A DNA stretch of 64,000 nucleotides from Varanus komodoensis (GCF_004798865.1 NW_025336346.1:1826176-1890175), one strand, 5' to 3'; shown: positions 11,680-25,700, counted from the first letter of the stretch. Notes: a model not told the origin generated them from the letters alone. A program made the numbers and translations.

Positions 11680-14600
11680 TGTAGACAGTACTAAATTGCA
11701 TAGATTATTGGAGCACGGGGTGCTGTCTTAGTCTGTCTAGCTTCGTACTGCTCATGCTGACTGATCAGCAGCTTTCTGTGCTTTTGGACAAGAGTCTGTC
11801 CTAACCCTACGTCAAGATGCCAGGATTGACTAGGTGTCCTTCTGCATCCAAAGCAGGGCCCCATTACCCTTTCCCAAGGACTTGCACTCGGGATGAGGTT
11901 CATTCTGCAACCTTGGCATCAGTCTTCTCTCTGATACATTTTAAACACTTGTACCGCTGGATTTCAGTTCCCAGCTAATATAATTTCTTAATGCCAGATC
12001 TAGGGGTGCTTTCACATCTTACAAAATCTTTAAGAGGAGGGACCATGGTTTTTATTGTTCCAAGTCATCAAAGATTTCTCTGCTACCTTAATGACTTAAC
12101 ACATTTATTGTGATAGAAGCATTTCTTAACCTAGAGCCCACAAATGTAAAACTATGTTTGCAACCCACTTGTAACTGGATGTTCTTGAATCCAGGTTATT
12201 TCAATGGAACGTACTTATAACTAAATGCATTTAGGCTTCACTTTCCTGACTAACAGAATTTTCAATAACCCTGGATTAGCTTCTTCTCAGTTGGATCCTG
12301 CTTGCCCATTTTATGTCATTAACGTTTTTTCAGTGTTATGACACTGTCCCAGGCCAGCTCCAGGAGATAAAATAATGAAGTAGTAGCTAGTTCAGGCTGA
12401 TTTCAAGATGAGACAAGAGTGACCTCCTTTTCTGAAAGGAAAGAAAATGGAAAACGTTTCTCATTCTGTCAAACATTTCCAAGTTTAACTGGATTTCTTC
12501 TTAACAGTACCATTCCTTTTTCTGTTTTCTCCAAGGGAGACAGACAGTTGGATAAGCATCAGAAGGGTTACATGCAGATTTTTAGTTTTCTAAATTGTGG
12601 GCTTTATAGCCTTCCACTGGGCTTAAACTCCTTCCAGGTTTGTTGGGAGAAGGAACTGCTGGTACCCGTTGCACCTACGACTTGCACTCTTTCCCCCATT
12701 ACCAAGTTGGATTGCATTCCTGTTGGAGTCCTGACGTGCAATGTTGTGGAATGCCCTGGTAAGTGGGATGTAGATCAGCCTCAGGGGCACAGGCTGAACA
12801 TCCCCCTATCACCATTGCCCTCCAAATTGTGACACTTGGAACCAGAATCCCCCTGTGAACGTGTGTTTCTACATCTTTTTCAATTGCAGTTTGCATCTGC
12901 TGGCTATGTGGTTGCGGAGGGGCTGTTCAGCTTTTAGAAAAGGATTCTGCCAGTTTATGGCTTGCTGTCCTGAGCCGTGCCCTGCAAGGTGCAATCAAAA
13001 TCAGCTTGTGCTTCTATAATTGGTATAACTTTGCTTTGTCTATGTCATTCCACAATCTGTGCTTATGATATTTTACACATATTCAATGAATGTAGGACCA
13101 GCACTGGCATCTGTTATCTTCACACCCCCCAAAGCAAGCTCTGAAACTAGACATATTTTTTATTTATCTACCTACTTACTATATTTGTAACTACTTTCCC
13201 AAGACAGTGTATAATAAAAACAAACTGAAACAATTCAGGAATTGCTTAAAGTATAATGCTTCCACATCTGAAAAATAGGAAGAAGCCTTGCCTTGCCAAA
13301 CTTCCAGTGGGAGCTAGTTCCAAAGATCAGGGGCCACCTAGGTCTGCATATCAGCAAAGCTCAAGTTTGCCAGTTTTCCAGATTTTATCTTGACGTTTAT
13401 TCCAAATCAAATCCATGTCAGATTGTGAACTTTGTTTTCTCTTTGCACATGAAAAACTGTGGGCTTTTTCATGCATATTTTTCCAAATACACACTTCAGC
13501 TGTGTGCATCTTTGAAATGTATATATTCCTTTCTACCAATTAAAGTGCATTTCTGCACATTTTTCAAAAGTATGTACACATCGTATCAAATATTTATTTT
13601 GTTGGTTTGTAAATTACACTGCAAGCTTGGAATGTAATTTGTACTCTTCAAATTCATCCAAGCCCATGCACGGTCTGGAAGAGGCAAGCTGGATAAATCA
13701 AGAACCAAAACAAACTGAAATGAATTTGTCATATGTCTTTGAGGCTACCACAGAAAAAGCTCTGCTACTTGTTGAGGTCAGCTTTAGCATCTACAGTTAA
13801 TGGTATTCAGAGCAGCGATACATTTGCAGACCTTAATGCTGATGGGGTAGGATCTCATATGGAAGCTGCCTCAGACTGCAGGCTTGATTTAACATGTCAG
13901 GAGGGCTTAAATGAGGGAGGGCTTCTACGACAAAGAATTGGCTGGCACAAGAAGATTTAAACCTATAGTTCCTGCATAACAAATAGTTCTAGCCTTAGCA
14001 TCTTTGCAAACTCATAGATACCTTTCAGGCCAGTACTGGCCCTACTTTCACTGAAAGTGGATAAAATACTGTAAGTACAGATTGCAGCAACATCTAATTC
14101 TGAAGATAGCTGGAGCAAAAGTTGTACCAATTATAGAAGTATTAATTTATTCAGCTTGCACCTTGCTGTGCATGGCTCAGAATTGGCAGAGTCCTCAACA
14201 CAGGAGCTGAGCAACCTCTAACTGGATTTGGGAACACGTGCTTGCTGAGATAGTATGTTCTTCTGTTTAATGTGGTTGACTGATCTGAATGTATAACATC
14301 ACTTCCCCCTCTACACAGATAAATACTCAGCCAACTCTCATATGTCGAGGGAGGCCCAAAATATGTAGGAGGATTTGTATACGTATAGACAACTTCACTG
14401 TGTTTTAAATTCTGTACATACCCATTCAGCCTACCTCCTCAATACCCCAGTTCAGCCATAAGATTTGCAAACTTGTTTACAATAGAATTTCACTAGCATT
14501 AACGCAAATACAACAGGTTGCTGTAACGAATGCAGAAGATGTAAAAGAAGGGAGGCTTTTTGAAAGGGATGGGGAGGAAGTGTGTGAGCGCACAGTATGC

Positions 14601-17570
14601 TCCCAGTTATGATGCTAAATCTTCAGAAGGCTAAACCTCAAGACAAAGGACACTTCCAGATGAAGAGCTCCAAGCACTATCAGTAGGCATTGTACAGCTA
14701 GCCTATCATTTTCATCTTATGCACCTTTTCTGCCATAACAAAAAGTCAGAAGTAGTAGTGGGAAAAGAGAGGACAATTATGAGCAGAATGTCTCATCATC
14801 TTTATCCTCTTAAAATTACATGAATCGGGCAGAGTCATTATATCTTGTGCGGAACCACTGAAAGTCTCAAGACTGGATACCAGGAGGTGAACCTGACAGG
14901 GAGTCTCTCTGCTAGGCTAGTAAATGGCAGCTTCCACCTCAGCTTATTTCCAGGGTGGGCACTGGTGCTTAGATTACAATAATATGGCAGAAGTGTGCAT
15001 ACAAGACAGTTGTATTGACCATTAGACAAGATGTTGCAGATACTAAACCGCCAGTATCCGCAATTCTCACGCAGACACATTCTCTACAGCCTTCCAATTC
15101 ACAGCAGTCCAGCGAGCTAGGAAAAGAATCACAGCTCTCCAGCAATGAAACACGGAGGCATTTATTGTCCACTTGTAATTCTGCGTTAATGGAAGCTTGC
15201 AGGGCTTTTCATGATGCCTTCTTTCTTTAGGGCTTCTCCTTAGTTCTCATCCATTTTTGGACCTTTTTAGAGCAAAGATAACCTCAGATTTTCCTAGATG
15301 GGGCCATTATTTGTTACAGAAGCCTAGGGTATTTTTCCAATTTTGCTGAGCTACAGCACCACCCTGTGTTGTGTAATCAAACAAACAGGAACATGTAGGA
15401 GGACAGAAAGAAAACACCCCAAGGGAAAAACCTTGTGTGAAGCGTGCACTAATCCTCATTAAGAAAAACAGGGAAGGAGATGCCTCAGTAAAGTTCCAGG
15501 TTGCGTAGAAATGCCCACGGTCATTTGGGAGCTGGAGCCAAGAACAGATTGGGAAATGATTCTGTAGAAATGAAGAGGAACTGTGAATCTAACTTAGGAA
15601 GTTGCAAAGAGGTGGTTTTTTCCTCCCCTCCCACAGTGTGACATCTTATCTATCCAGAAAGCATTCTTGTGTTCACTCCCTTTTAGCAGCAGTACCTAAC
15701 CTTATGTCCTTCCTGCCTTATTTTACAGTTTGCAGTAGGGTCAGCTACTGCCTCTGGACTATGCTATCTGCCCTTAGAGCAGCCGAGCAATAAGAACATA
15801 GAGCAGTTTGTTGGCTGTACTTGTCTGTAAAGTCAAAATCAATGAAAAGTTTTCTGACATTCTAGGCAATTGTTCCAGGACCAGTCAAATATCCAAGGAA
15901 AAACTTGCAATTTCTGTTCCATTTTACAACATACTGTAACTACAGACCAGCAACGGAAGGCAAGTTTCTCTGCTGAGTACCAAAATGGATATTACTTTAA
16001 ATCTACATTTAGTAGCTTTTTTTTTTTTCCTTTTTCATGTTTATTCTAGAGTAACTGTGGAGCCCTCAAACTGGATTGGGAACCCAGTGTTAGGCTGGGG
16101 TGGCTTCTAAGATTGGAGGCATGTGTCTACCCTAAAGTAAAATGAAGACAGTACTGAGACATACCTTTAAAGAATGCCCCCCCCAAAAAAAAACCTGCTG
16201 GGAAACATAGGAAGCGACATTATTTCAAGTCATTGTTTGTCCATCTTGTACAACATTCTCCCTTCTGTCTTGCTGTAGCTCTCTGCGGTCTCAGGCAGCC
16301 AGTATTCCTCTTCCCTTGCTACCAGATTCTTTATCCGGATATGCCAGGGTAAACATGGGATTTTCGCATGCCAAGCATGCTCTTAGCCGCAGTCCCTCCT
16401 GCACGTGGCATGGAGCAATCCTTCTGCACTGACACTTGCACAAGTGGAACCAGATTCCATTCTAAAGAATGAAACCAGAGCCCATCAATGAGCAGAGGGG
16501 GAGAAGGAAAGGTGCTGGCAATCCATGAAACGCAGGCCAAATGAATGGAACAAAATCGCTATATCACTGTCCAGCACCTCCAACGGACAGTCAACCAGCA
16601 AGAGTCTTGACTCAGGCACTTTCATCATCTTCCTCTCCCATGAAAAAGCAGAGCCCTTGAAGGATGGTAGGACTTCGTGTTCTCCAGGCCAGCACAAGGA
16701 ACCTCGGCAAGAATAGTGGATGATGAAATGCATTAAACAGCTTTATGGATTAGCTTTTACAGTAACACTTTTGACTACTCTCAAATGCAGATACAAATAC
16801 CTGAAGATGCAGTAACAGCCCCAGAAAACAAAAGGAGGACAAATTGTTTCTGGGTGGGAAAACTGGCTCAGTAGCGCTGTTCGGGTAGGACATTAGGGCA
16901 GACCTGCAGGGCGGAGAACAGGGGGTTCCAGTGAGGAGGTTCAAATGGAGCAGGGTTGGTTCATATTTTGAAGTAGGAAAAGCCTTACATATAAAGAGGG
17001 GCAGATCAGTAAGAACGTAAAGCCCAGAGACTGACATCACACAGCTGCAGCACTAATTCCACGTACATGAGTAGAAAGGGGAAAGGTGCTGTAGTTGTGT
17101 GTATCTCCTCACCACCTCCATTCGCTACCCACGAATCTCTCACTGAAGAGAGACAGACGTTTCCTCAGATTCCCTTTCACAAACAGAGACAGTTACCCTG
17201 ACACTTTAAACATAGTTTTTGGAGTCTTGCGCAAAGCGCTCTCAGTTGCTATCTCAGCATTGTAGGACCCAAACTAGACATTAAAAGAAAGACATGAGTA
17301 TGCCATTGACTCCGTCCCTTTGCTCTCTTTCTCTGGGAAAGTCTAAAACATGCGGCATCATCTTCTCGCCACCACCATCCAGTAGCGTGAGGCAAGAGTC
17401 AGGAGAGCAGTGCACATGGTGATGTCATTCCATTGTGTGTGAGTTGTATTAGGCTGCCTAAGGAAAAGAAAGCAGCAAGACAGAGAATGGTGGCCATTCC
17501 CTGTCTCTTGTAACTCCTGATTTAGCCACATGTCTCCATGCTGCTACCATCAGCTACCCAAATCCCGTGG
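11680..17570. other. No gene recognised
   Basis: Almost 6 kb with no recognisable exon or named repeat. Homopolymer runs occur at 16018-16028 (T) and 16180-16194 (C then A). Part of this unique sequence could be regulatory, but nothing in it shows that directly. Confidence 0.55.
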
Positions 17571-17571
17571 A

Positions 17572-17632
17572 GCACAATCCTCTGCAAGTTCACTCAGAGT
17601 AAGTCCCTATGTGTTCAATAGGGCTCACCTCC
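17572..17632. repeat. Short MITE remnant (common squamate type)
   Basis: CACAATCCTCTGCAAGTTCACTC, then AGAGTAAGTCCCTATGTGTTCAATAGGGCT, resembles the frequent reptile element CAATCCTATGCA--TTACTC-GAAGTAAGTCCCA-TGA-TTCAATGGG. Other copies lie at 57430-57500 and 60420-60520. Confidence 0.55.
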
Positions 17633-17929
17633 ACGGCACCTGACAGAATGCCCCTCCTGGTTTGAGCCTGACTGTGTACTATAATCTTCCAAGTATCACC
17701 TCCAAGGAATGGGAACAAAGGCAAATGTCTCCCAACTATGGAGTGCTTTCCTGCTGAAGCCCTCCTGGCACCAACATTATCACCTTTCTGGCAGCTAGTC
17801 AAAACTTTGCTCTAAGGCAAACTCCCACGTGTTTGGTGGCATATTATAAACTTTTTGCAATGGGTCCTAAATCTTGACAGCTGAATGTGTACATATATGT
17901 GTGTGCATTTGCATGTTGAATGGTTTTTA

Positions 17930-18006
17930 CTATATTATTGTATTTTGGGTAACCTTTGTAAACTGCCCGGTGTTGGGCAGTATAGATATATAATAAATAT
18001 AATAAG
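17930..18006 (+). mobile_element. LINE 3' tail
   Basis: GTAACCTTTGTAAACTGCCC, then GGTGTTGGGCAGTATAGATATATAATAAATATAATAAG, is a typical L2-like LINE 3' end (GGGCGGTATA-AAAT--AATAAA tail). Confidence 0.6.
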
Positions 18007-18009
18007 ATG

Positions 18010-19135
18010 TGCCTAGGACCCCCTAAGATTGCAGCCTTGGGCTTACTATTTGACCCAATCACATCACTCCTATTTCTGAATATGTCTGAACTTTGTAAGC
18101 TGCCTCTCATGTCAACCTTGAGCGTTTGGCATTGTATTGCGGGGCCCTGCTCTCTGTCAGGCCCAAATCCACTAATAGGAATGGAAAGGTACGCTTTTCA
18201 CTGTGAACATGTGAATGCATGCTAGTCTGTTAATGTCCTCCAAAGCAATACAAGGGATTGAAATGGGCTGGCTGAGTCTCAGCTCAGCAGGAAGGAGAAG
18301 GAGTGAGTGGGAAGTTGATAGAATGCATGCAGAACGATTACAGAAAAGACATTATCCCTTCTTTGAAGAAACTCAGCGTCAGTAATGATGCCTGTCTGGC
18401 AGGTTGAAAACTTTCAAGGAGGTTGCTATAAAAATAGATTCAAGTGTTACAGCACAGGCTGCAAGAAGCAGGAGGAAATTAGACAAAGCAATGGCCATTG
18501 GAAGGGCATATCTGAGGTTGGATAGACTGATGGACAAACAGCTAGGAACTTGAGCCTCTCCTGAGTTTATGGAGAGGTTTTATAATCCTATTAGAGCAAC
18601 TGTGTGAAACAAAGGATTGGCCTCCACCCCAGTCTGGTAGGGAGGGGTTCTGCCGGCACCCTGTGCAGACACCAGATGGACTTGAGGGGCAAAAGGGGTG
18701 ATAGGACAGGCTGAGAGGAGGAGCCCGTCTGTCTCTCTTTCATTTAATCTCCCTTTGAGATTGGATTAGCCAGGTGGAGAGCCCTCTGCTCCTCTGCTGG
18801 AGTTTGGGCTGGATGAAAAGCCCAAAGCAACTCTGAGCTGATGCCCCAAGTTGACTTTCCTGGCTACAGATAGGTGCCTGTCCTTCGCCTTTGATTGTGG
18901 CCACATTCATAGGACCTACGTCGAGACATGGCATAGAAGCATAGAAGCATGCTTAATTATTCGAGCCCAAGCACAAATACTTCTGGCTGCTGCCTAAAGG
19001 TTGTCGGGGATGGGGCGGGGGTTACAGCACACGATGCTGCAACATCAGTACCTCTGTGGAGCCTTCACACGGCCTTGTGGCCAGGATTCAGTTCCATCCT
19101 GGGTCCTAGTGGATTAGAGAAGGTAGATCTCTAGA
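18010..19135. other. No gene recognised
   Basis: Unique-looking sequence with no exon or repeat that I can name. Confidence 0.5.
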
Positions 19136-19139
19136 AGCC

Positions 19140-19245
19140 TTGGACTCCAGCTTCCAGAAACCTCTGTCAGCATGGCCAGTCTTCAGGAGTGCTGGTAGCT
19201 GAAGTCTAAAACATCTGGAAATCTGTTTCCTGCCTAACCCTGCAC
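19140..19245. mobile_element. Foldback hAT-like element remnant
   Basis: The two halves GGACTCCAGCTTCCAGAAACC and GGTAGCTGAAGTCTAAAACATCTGGAA are inverted relative to each other around CAGCATGGCCAGT. This is the palindromic layout of the element also seen at 27262-27410. Confidence 0.5.
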
Positions 19246-19506
19246 TGCAACCTTTCTCCCCATCAGTCTGTCCGCCTGCTTGCGGATAGTCGGATACTCG
19301 GACATGGGAATGCTGTATTAATCATTATAAGGAAGTGATGAGGGTGGGTTGTCGGAAGAAAAAGACATAGAATGCGCGTGATCTTAAAATAATGCTATCC
19401 TCAACGTAGCACTTGCCTTTTCATCTCTTGCCATGCTTTCTAGAAATTCTTGTAAGATGGTTGTCTCCTTGTTGCAAGGCAAGTAGTTTTGTTCTATGGG
19501 ACAAGG

Positions 19507-19512
19507 CAGTGG

Positions 19513-19559
<47 letters not shown>
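19507..19559. repeat. (GAT)n microsatellite
   Basis: About 17 GAT units with a GTG start and GTC end. The trinucleotide produces artificial poly-Met, poly-Asp or poly-Ser frames. Confidence 0.96.
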
Positions 19560-20764
19560 TCATTAGCAACCCCTCATGGCCTAGAAAATGTGGTTGTGTT
19601 TCTTTGGAAAAGGCTTTCAAGTGTGAGATGATTAGAACCCAGCAGGGGTGATGAGAGATCTTGCAGAGCTATAGAGATTACAGCTCCCAGTTTGGGGTCT
19701 GGGAATTAGTCTGAAAAAACAAAGCTTGCAGAAGGAAGGATTCTGGGTAAGGAGAGAATGACTCCATACCTAACCCCTTGTTAGTCTCCCTTGTGTTTCT
19801 CACTTAGGCCTTAGGAGTCTTCAAACATTATAGGAGAAAGATTATTTTTTTAAAGATGTGGTTCTCCTTCATTACATACATTACAGACCAGCATCCACTG
19901 AGTGTGTAGAGTGTGTAGGAGTGTAGGGTAACAACTGAAACATGGTCATTTTAAATAATAATATAAAACTATTATAACTATTAGAAGTTAAAACAAATAC
20001 ATATTCAGGAACAACAGTTCTTAAATATGTATAGAACCCTATATGAATAATGTCAAACAGGCTGTGTGTGTTGCTGATTTTGTTATTATGTCTTTGTTAC
20101 CTTGCATTTCTAAAAAAAGTTCTTGTTTCTGTTTTTTAAAAAAGTTAATGGTGATGATATGTGTACATATCAGAAAACGCACTGGCATGGACACATTTTC
20201 TACAACTTTCAGAACATGCGTTGGTGTCATTCACACCTTGCAGTCAAGGCCAGCCCTGCCATTAGGCAGAGTGAAGTGCCTGCCTCAGGCCCTTGGGTAT
20301 CACAAAAGCTGGGAGCTGTTAGCTGTTAGCATATTGCTTCTGCTGAACAGGCATCCGTCCTGGATTCGGATTCGCTGCAGTGACAGGCTGAATAACACGG
20401 CTAGCCTGCAGTACTCCGTGGCTGGGAGTGGTGGGGAGGTGCCAGTTGGTGCTCTGCCTTGGGATGTAATGTGCCTTGTGCCAGGCCAGGTTAGAGTTTT
20501 AGGATGCACAGCATTTGCATGGACTGGAAAACATAATGTGTGACTCTCCTCCTGTATTTATTTCCACTTTGTCTAAACATGGCCCTTTGGAGTTATATGG
20601 TGAAGTGGCCTCCTTAGGAATTGGACTGGTAAGATGTCCAGAGCTTTCTTTACCCAGGAACTCCTAAGAGTGGCTGTTCTAGCATTGAAGAGACAACGTG
20701 CAACATTGCAATCTTTAGGAACAAGCAGGAAGACAAGACAGTTGAGCCTAAGTTTGGTTGTTTG

Positions 20765-21440
20765 TTGATGTGCTTACTTATTAATGTAGATGTTTATCTT
20801 GCTGTTCAATGCTGAAGGGACCCTAGACTGTCTAAAGCTATTTAAAAACAAGCAAAAGCAAAAAAAGAGAGCAAGCAGCTAACAGCAGCAGATGTTAAAA
20901 ACATGTAAACCTAAGCCAGCATCTCAATACAGTATCCATGGCCACGTGTTGCCCACCCTGATCTAAAAGATAAGGGCAAACAGAAGGGACATAATATTGG
21001 CACCAGGTTAGCTTTCTTGGGAAGTGCATTCCAAAGAGAGGGTCCCACCACTGAAAAAGCCCTGTCTTGGATTGATTCTTGTCTGATTGGAATATAGGAG
21101 ATCAGTGTTTGGGCAGGCTCATATGGGACCAATTGCTCTTTGACTTGCCACTGGTTTTAAGCTGTAGAGGGCTTTAAAGGTCAAGATCATCATCATCATT
21201 ATTTAATTTTTATGTTGCTTTTTGAGGATAGCCCCTCTTATTGTGCCTAGAAACAAACTGGAAGCCAGTGCAAATATTTAAAAATGTGCCAAAGATGATC
21301 TAAACAGATCCCTGTTAGTGATTTAGCTCCCAAACTTCACACTCACTGAAACTTTTGAACAGATTTCAGAGGAAGATCCATGGACAACAAATCATAATAA
21401 TCTGAGCAGAAGCACAGATAATTGTGGCCAGGCTAAATAT
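20765..21440 (-). mobile_element. L2-like LINE 3' region
   Basis: The block AAGTGCATTCCAAAGAGAGGGTCCCACCACTGAAAAAGCCCTGTC-like (20995-21065) corresponds to the same LINE 3' portion seen at 30290-30420. Downstream motifs such as AACTGGAAGCCAGTGCAAAT at about 21257 and the A-rich 20820-20910 tract belong to the same 3' region. Orientation is inferred by comparison with the other copies. Confidence 0.55.
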
Positions 21441-21764
21441 ATGTGGTAATTCCTGTATCGTCATACTGTGTGGAAAAGAATCATGCATCAGACTTGAGCT
21501 CAGAATTTTCTCAGCTGACAAAACAAGGAGAGAGTGTGTTCTTCACTCACCATGAAGAAATGCTTTAGTTTAAAATATATATTTTTTAAAAAAACTCACG
21601 GCCCACATGGCTGTAGCTATGGCCTTGTCAAAGCTCTGAGAATTCAGTTTGTTGTGAGACATAGCTGCTACCTTTTGTAGAGGGGGAAGCAGGACATTCT
21701 CCCTCCCCCCACGGGGAGAAAAAAGGACCTTTAATCTAGTCTGGAACAGAATTTAGCCTGTATT

Positions 21765-21765
<1 letters not shown>

Positions 21766-21858
<93 letters not shown>
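21766..21858. repeat. Compound (GT)n(GA)n microsatellite
   Basis: About 19 GT units run directly into about 27 GA units. Such compound purine-rich tracts can vary strongly in length between individuals. Confidence 0.97.
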
Positions 21859-21860
<2 letters not shown>

Positions 21861-21889
21861 TTTAGGAGTGGAGTGGAAAGGAATGTGGT

Positions 21890-22300
21890 TTATGAGAAGG
21901 TATTGCTTTATTTATTTATTTCAGAATATTTCTGTGCTACTTTTCTTTCTTATATCAGAAAAGACTTATAAAACAGTGATAAAATACAGTAAAACTAATA
22001 ATTAAACAATGAGGAAAACTGCAGAATCTCTACCAAAGGGTAGGCAACAATGCTAACAGTCAGGAAAACACCTAGGCAAACGGCTGTGTCTTCGGTTGTT
22101 AGCAGAAACACTCTATGTTAAGAGCCTGCCTGACCTCAGTGGAGGGATCATTCCACAGGATGGGATTCTCTATCACAATTTAGTCAAGAAAACAATTATT
22201 TTCCTCCCAGAGTATGTGATCAAGGCTGCTGTACGACTTTCTGGAAGTGAGAATGGAAGCTTCCCCACACAAGGCATTTATGATGCTCTCATGGTGGTTT
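21890..22300 (-). mobile_element. LINE 3' region, degenerate
   Basis: Starts on the plus strand with TTTATTTATTTATTTCAGAATATTTC, the reverse complement of a LINE A-rich tail. An A-rich UTR-like tract follows, then GGAGGGATCATTCCACAGGATGGG, a decayed version of the family's CATTCCA-A motif (compare 30310 and 55945). Confidence 0.5.
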
Positions 22301-22552
22301 GAGGTGCTTGGCATGATTTGCCCATCCTCCAGGGCCTCTCCCATTTTCCAAGCATTTCCAAGGCTGTTTTAGGAATAAAGGGAGTCCAGTATTATCTGGA
22401 ATTATCTTAGTCCAGTCTTAGTTCCACAAAGAATCTGGAAGAAGAAGCCTTGTAGAGAAGTCCTGCTTTTGCCAAGACTTGATAGCCATGCTTTGTATTT
22501 CATGGTTGCTTAGGTTCATGTAGTTATGTATTTATTGCAAAAATCTATATAA

Positions 22553-22745
22553 AATCATAGAATAGTAGAGTTGGAAGGGGCCATGAAGGCCATCAAGTCC
22601 AGCACCCTGCTGTTGCAGGACAACACATTACACCATCCCACTCAGATGGCTGTACAGTTTCTTTTTGAATGTCCCTAGTCTGGGAGAGCCCACCACCTCC
22701 CTAGGCAGCTGGTTCCACTGCTGTATTGCTCTGCCACCCTTCAAT
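22553..22745 (-). mobile_element. CR1 LINE 3' end
   Basis: Reads AATCATAGAATAGTAGAGTTGGAAGGGGCC, the reverse complement of the CR1 3' terminus (GGCCCCTTCCAACTCTA-TATTCTATGATT). It continues with the inverse of the GGTTCCACTG--AGGTGGTGGGCTCTCC-like CR1 3'-UTR-proximal block. The same block appears in plus orientation at 44015-44180. Confidence 0.9.
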
Positions 22746-22749
22746 GCAT

Positions 22750-25700
22750 AGCATTCCCAGGAAGGACAGTTAAGCATGAACACCTGGGTTCTTTCTCCTT
22801 CCCCATGAGTACAGCATTGATAGAAAGTATTATGAGAACAATGAGGTTTGTGTGGTGAGTGCAGGTACATAAAGAACATCAGTTTGGCACAGGGAAGATG
22901 CTCATTTTCTGGTGAAAGCATGGTACATGGTAACACTATGGCTGGTGGGAGTTCAGAATACAACCTCTCCCTTTTCTGTACCAGTAATATGTACACAATA
23001 CGTGTTTTCATCTTCATGTAACTTGTATCATTTGGAAGAATAACTAGGATGAAAGAGTCTCCCCCTGTGTTCACATTTAGAGTCAGCCCATGCCCTGACA
23101 GTGCTACTGGGGAAAAGACATAGCTGGGAAAGTTCACAGCTATTATAAGAAATGACTATCATCCTTCATTATATTGGGAAAATGGTTCATCTGGGGGAGG
23201 GAGGTCCCCTGAGATTGTTTCCCAGTTTGCCCCTGGACACTATAGGGTAATTTCTGGACCATGGGGAGCAGCTGACCCAGGGTCTGCTACATCAGATAAT
23301 TATCCATTGAGCTCCCAAACATATCAACAAATCTGCCCCAAACAAACAGTCCATCAACCTTATTGGAAACAGATTGGAGAGGTATAAACAGTCCCAGCCT
23401 GGCCTCCGGATCTCCCTCTCTTTGTGTGTATCTGTGAGCTGCACTGCCATCGGTTGGGTTTCCTTGGCCAGCTGCACTGAATAAAGCAAATGCAGATTCA
23501 TTAATTACCAAGCTATACATCAGTAATGCCTCTAGAGAGTACATCGTCCTCCGAAGCTGAGCCGTCCTGCCCCAGGTCAGGAAAAAGCCTTTTCTCATTT
23601 TAGGGCAACATGAACTCTTGGGAAAGCAAACAAATCACCCAATCAAGAGGAGACTAAGAAGGGGGGGGAGGGAAGGAGATGTTCAAGGCCAAAGGTGCTG
23701 GTTGATTTCACATTCTGAGACATCACATCCTCTAGCAAGGTTACTCTTGGTGTGACTGGGAGAGGAGGAAGTAACCCATGCCTTTGACTGTGTCATGCAT
23801 GGAAGCTGCCTGCTAGGACCTCACCCTTTCCACACCTATTTTCCAGTTAACTCTGAATCACTCGTGTGATGAATTTTGGCCAAATCCGTTTCCCTCCATT
23901 TGAAGCAAACCCTCTGCCTTTGGGAAATGTTGCACTGAACGATCCAATCACAGCTTTCACTTGACTGCTTTGGTCCTCCACCTTTTCCTTTAGTAAATAT
24001 AGATGAAAAGAGGGATGAGTCAGCCAGAAATATGACGGAAGAGCTATTGGGTACTTGCTTCCTAGATGTACTCAGACCGCAGCTGCCTGGGTTGTATCAG
24101 GATGGGTGCTCCCAAGGAATGTGGCATTGCCAGTGAGTTTGCCATGGGCAGGGCAGGAAATCCACTCCATAGGGAATGACATCAATCAGCCTGTTATTCC
24201 AGGCCCACCTGAGGTCCTTGTTTGTTCATCAAGTTCCAGCTGGGTCTAAAGCAGGTTCATCCAGTGAAGTCAGAGACCAACTTTGCAGCTCTGTCTGCTA
24301 TAGGTTTACAATGCATAGGTTAGACATGGCAGAATGGAAGAGGTGCTACCAGTCCTTCCTTGGCCATGGGTGACCTTGAGCCTGTTATTCCTCCATCCCC
24401 TGCCTCTGCTCAGTTTCCCAGTTGTGATGACATAAAACAAATACAACAGATCTGTCATTCAGGGCTCTGTGAGATAAATCACTGTTACTATGTACCCAAC
24501 AAAATGAATGTGGAAGCACAGTGGTCACCTTTGGTTTCACCAGAGACATTTGACTGGCACTGGGGCATCTCACTGGAGAGGAATTGCAGAACTGGGCAGA
24601 AAAAAAGATGGGGCTGAATGTAATTGATGTCATCTCATGATTTTAGTTCGGCGTTTTCGAGCCAAACCAGGCATGCTGAAAGCCAGCAGAACAACTGCAT
24701 GTAATATGTAGTTGTGATTCTGCTCTTAGCATTAGTATTCCCACTGTTTTCATCCATAGGGACTGTGCGGCTGTTGGCAGGGGCCTCTGCTTGTTACATT
24801 CTGTATGGACAGTGATCAAGCGGTGGAGTAATGGAAGATGAAAGTGCCCCATGTGGAAACTGTAGGGAATAAATGTACATTCTGATGAGCAGCCTTTGGT
24901 CTGGCTACAGTGGAAGGGGTAGGGAAGCAATACTGTTTTGTGATGCATTTGCTGCTGAAGTCCCTAATATGCCAGACTCTATTGGCCAGCAGATTACTGC
25001 AGGAGCTTAAGCTCCGTTAGCATGGCTAACATGGCCCATCCTAAACTTCTGTTCATGGAAGCGCCATACAAAAGCATGGCACTGTAAATCTGTAAATGAC
25101 ACAAGTGCAGAAAAGAACATGGGGAAGAATGAGAGGAAGATTTTACATTCGCTGTTAAAGGAGTCACCCCTCAGAACCTTATCTGCAAAGCATCTCTCAT
25201 TCACTACAAGCAGGGTCAGCACCAAAGGTTGGTATGGCCAGACTCCCGCTGAGGACCTGAATCCCATCAGAGGCCTTCTGAAAGGCGTTCCCTGGAGTTA
25301 CTCATTTTCTCCACTGTTGCAGCCTGCTTGTTCACTTGCCTCTCAGCCGGGCCCAGACGGCAGCTGTGGTGAGAAGGAGCGGCAGTGAATGCCCCTGCCT
25401 ACATGCTCCCAGGTCCTGTGCTTGTCAGCAAGCAGGCGAGCAAAAGAGCGAGCCAGCAATGGCAACGATAAGTGGGAGGACAGGGAGCAGTGCAGCTGGT
25501 GGCCGTGGCAGTGAGCAGGGAGACTCGCTGAGGGAGGGAGCCCATTGTGGGAGACGTCTTGGGGCCAGCTTGGCACACCACTGCAAAACGAGACGTTAAA
25601 AAAGCTTTCTCCCTCAGTACTCTCTTGAATCAGAATCAAGGGAAAGTAAGCTAAAAACGTTGAAATCATACCCCAGCAAGCCACCAACACTCCTTTCAAC

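Noticed and set aside
19384-19631. Open frames with poly-Ser or poly-Met runs on both strands
   Set aside because: They are translations of the (GAT)n microsatellite and have no other coding signal.
20043-20543. 166-codon open frame on the plus strand
   Set aside because: No recognisable domain, no splice context, and composition like noncoding sequence.
22628-23137. 169-codon open frame on the minus strand
   Set aside because: Its C-terminal 50 residues are a translation of the CR1 3' end (the SPREVVGSP-type string also appears at 44030 on the other strand), and the rest shows no family motif.
25320-25620. CpG island or promoter
   Set aside because: GC content is raised, but CpG frequency looks modest and no exon or core promoter layout was seen.
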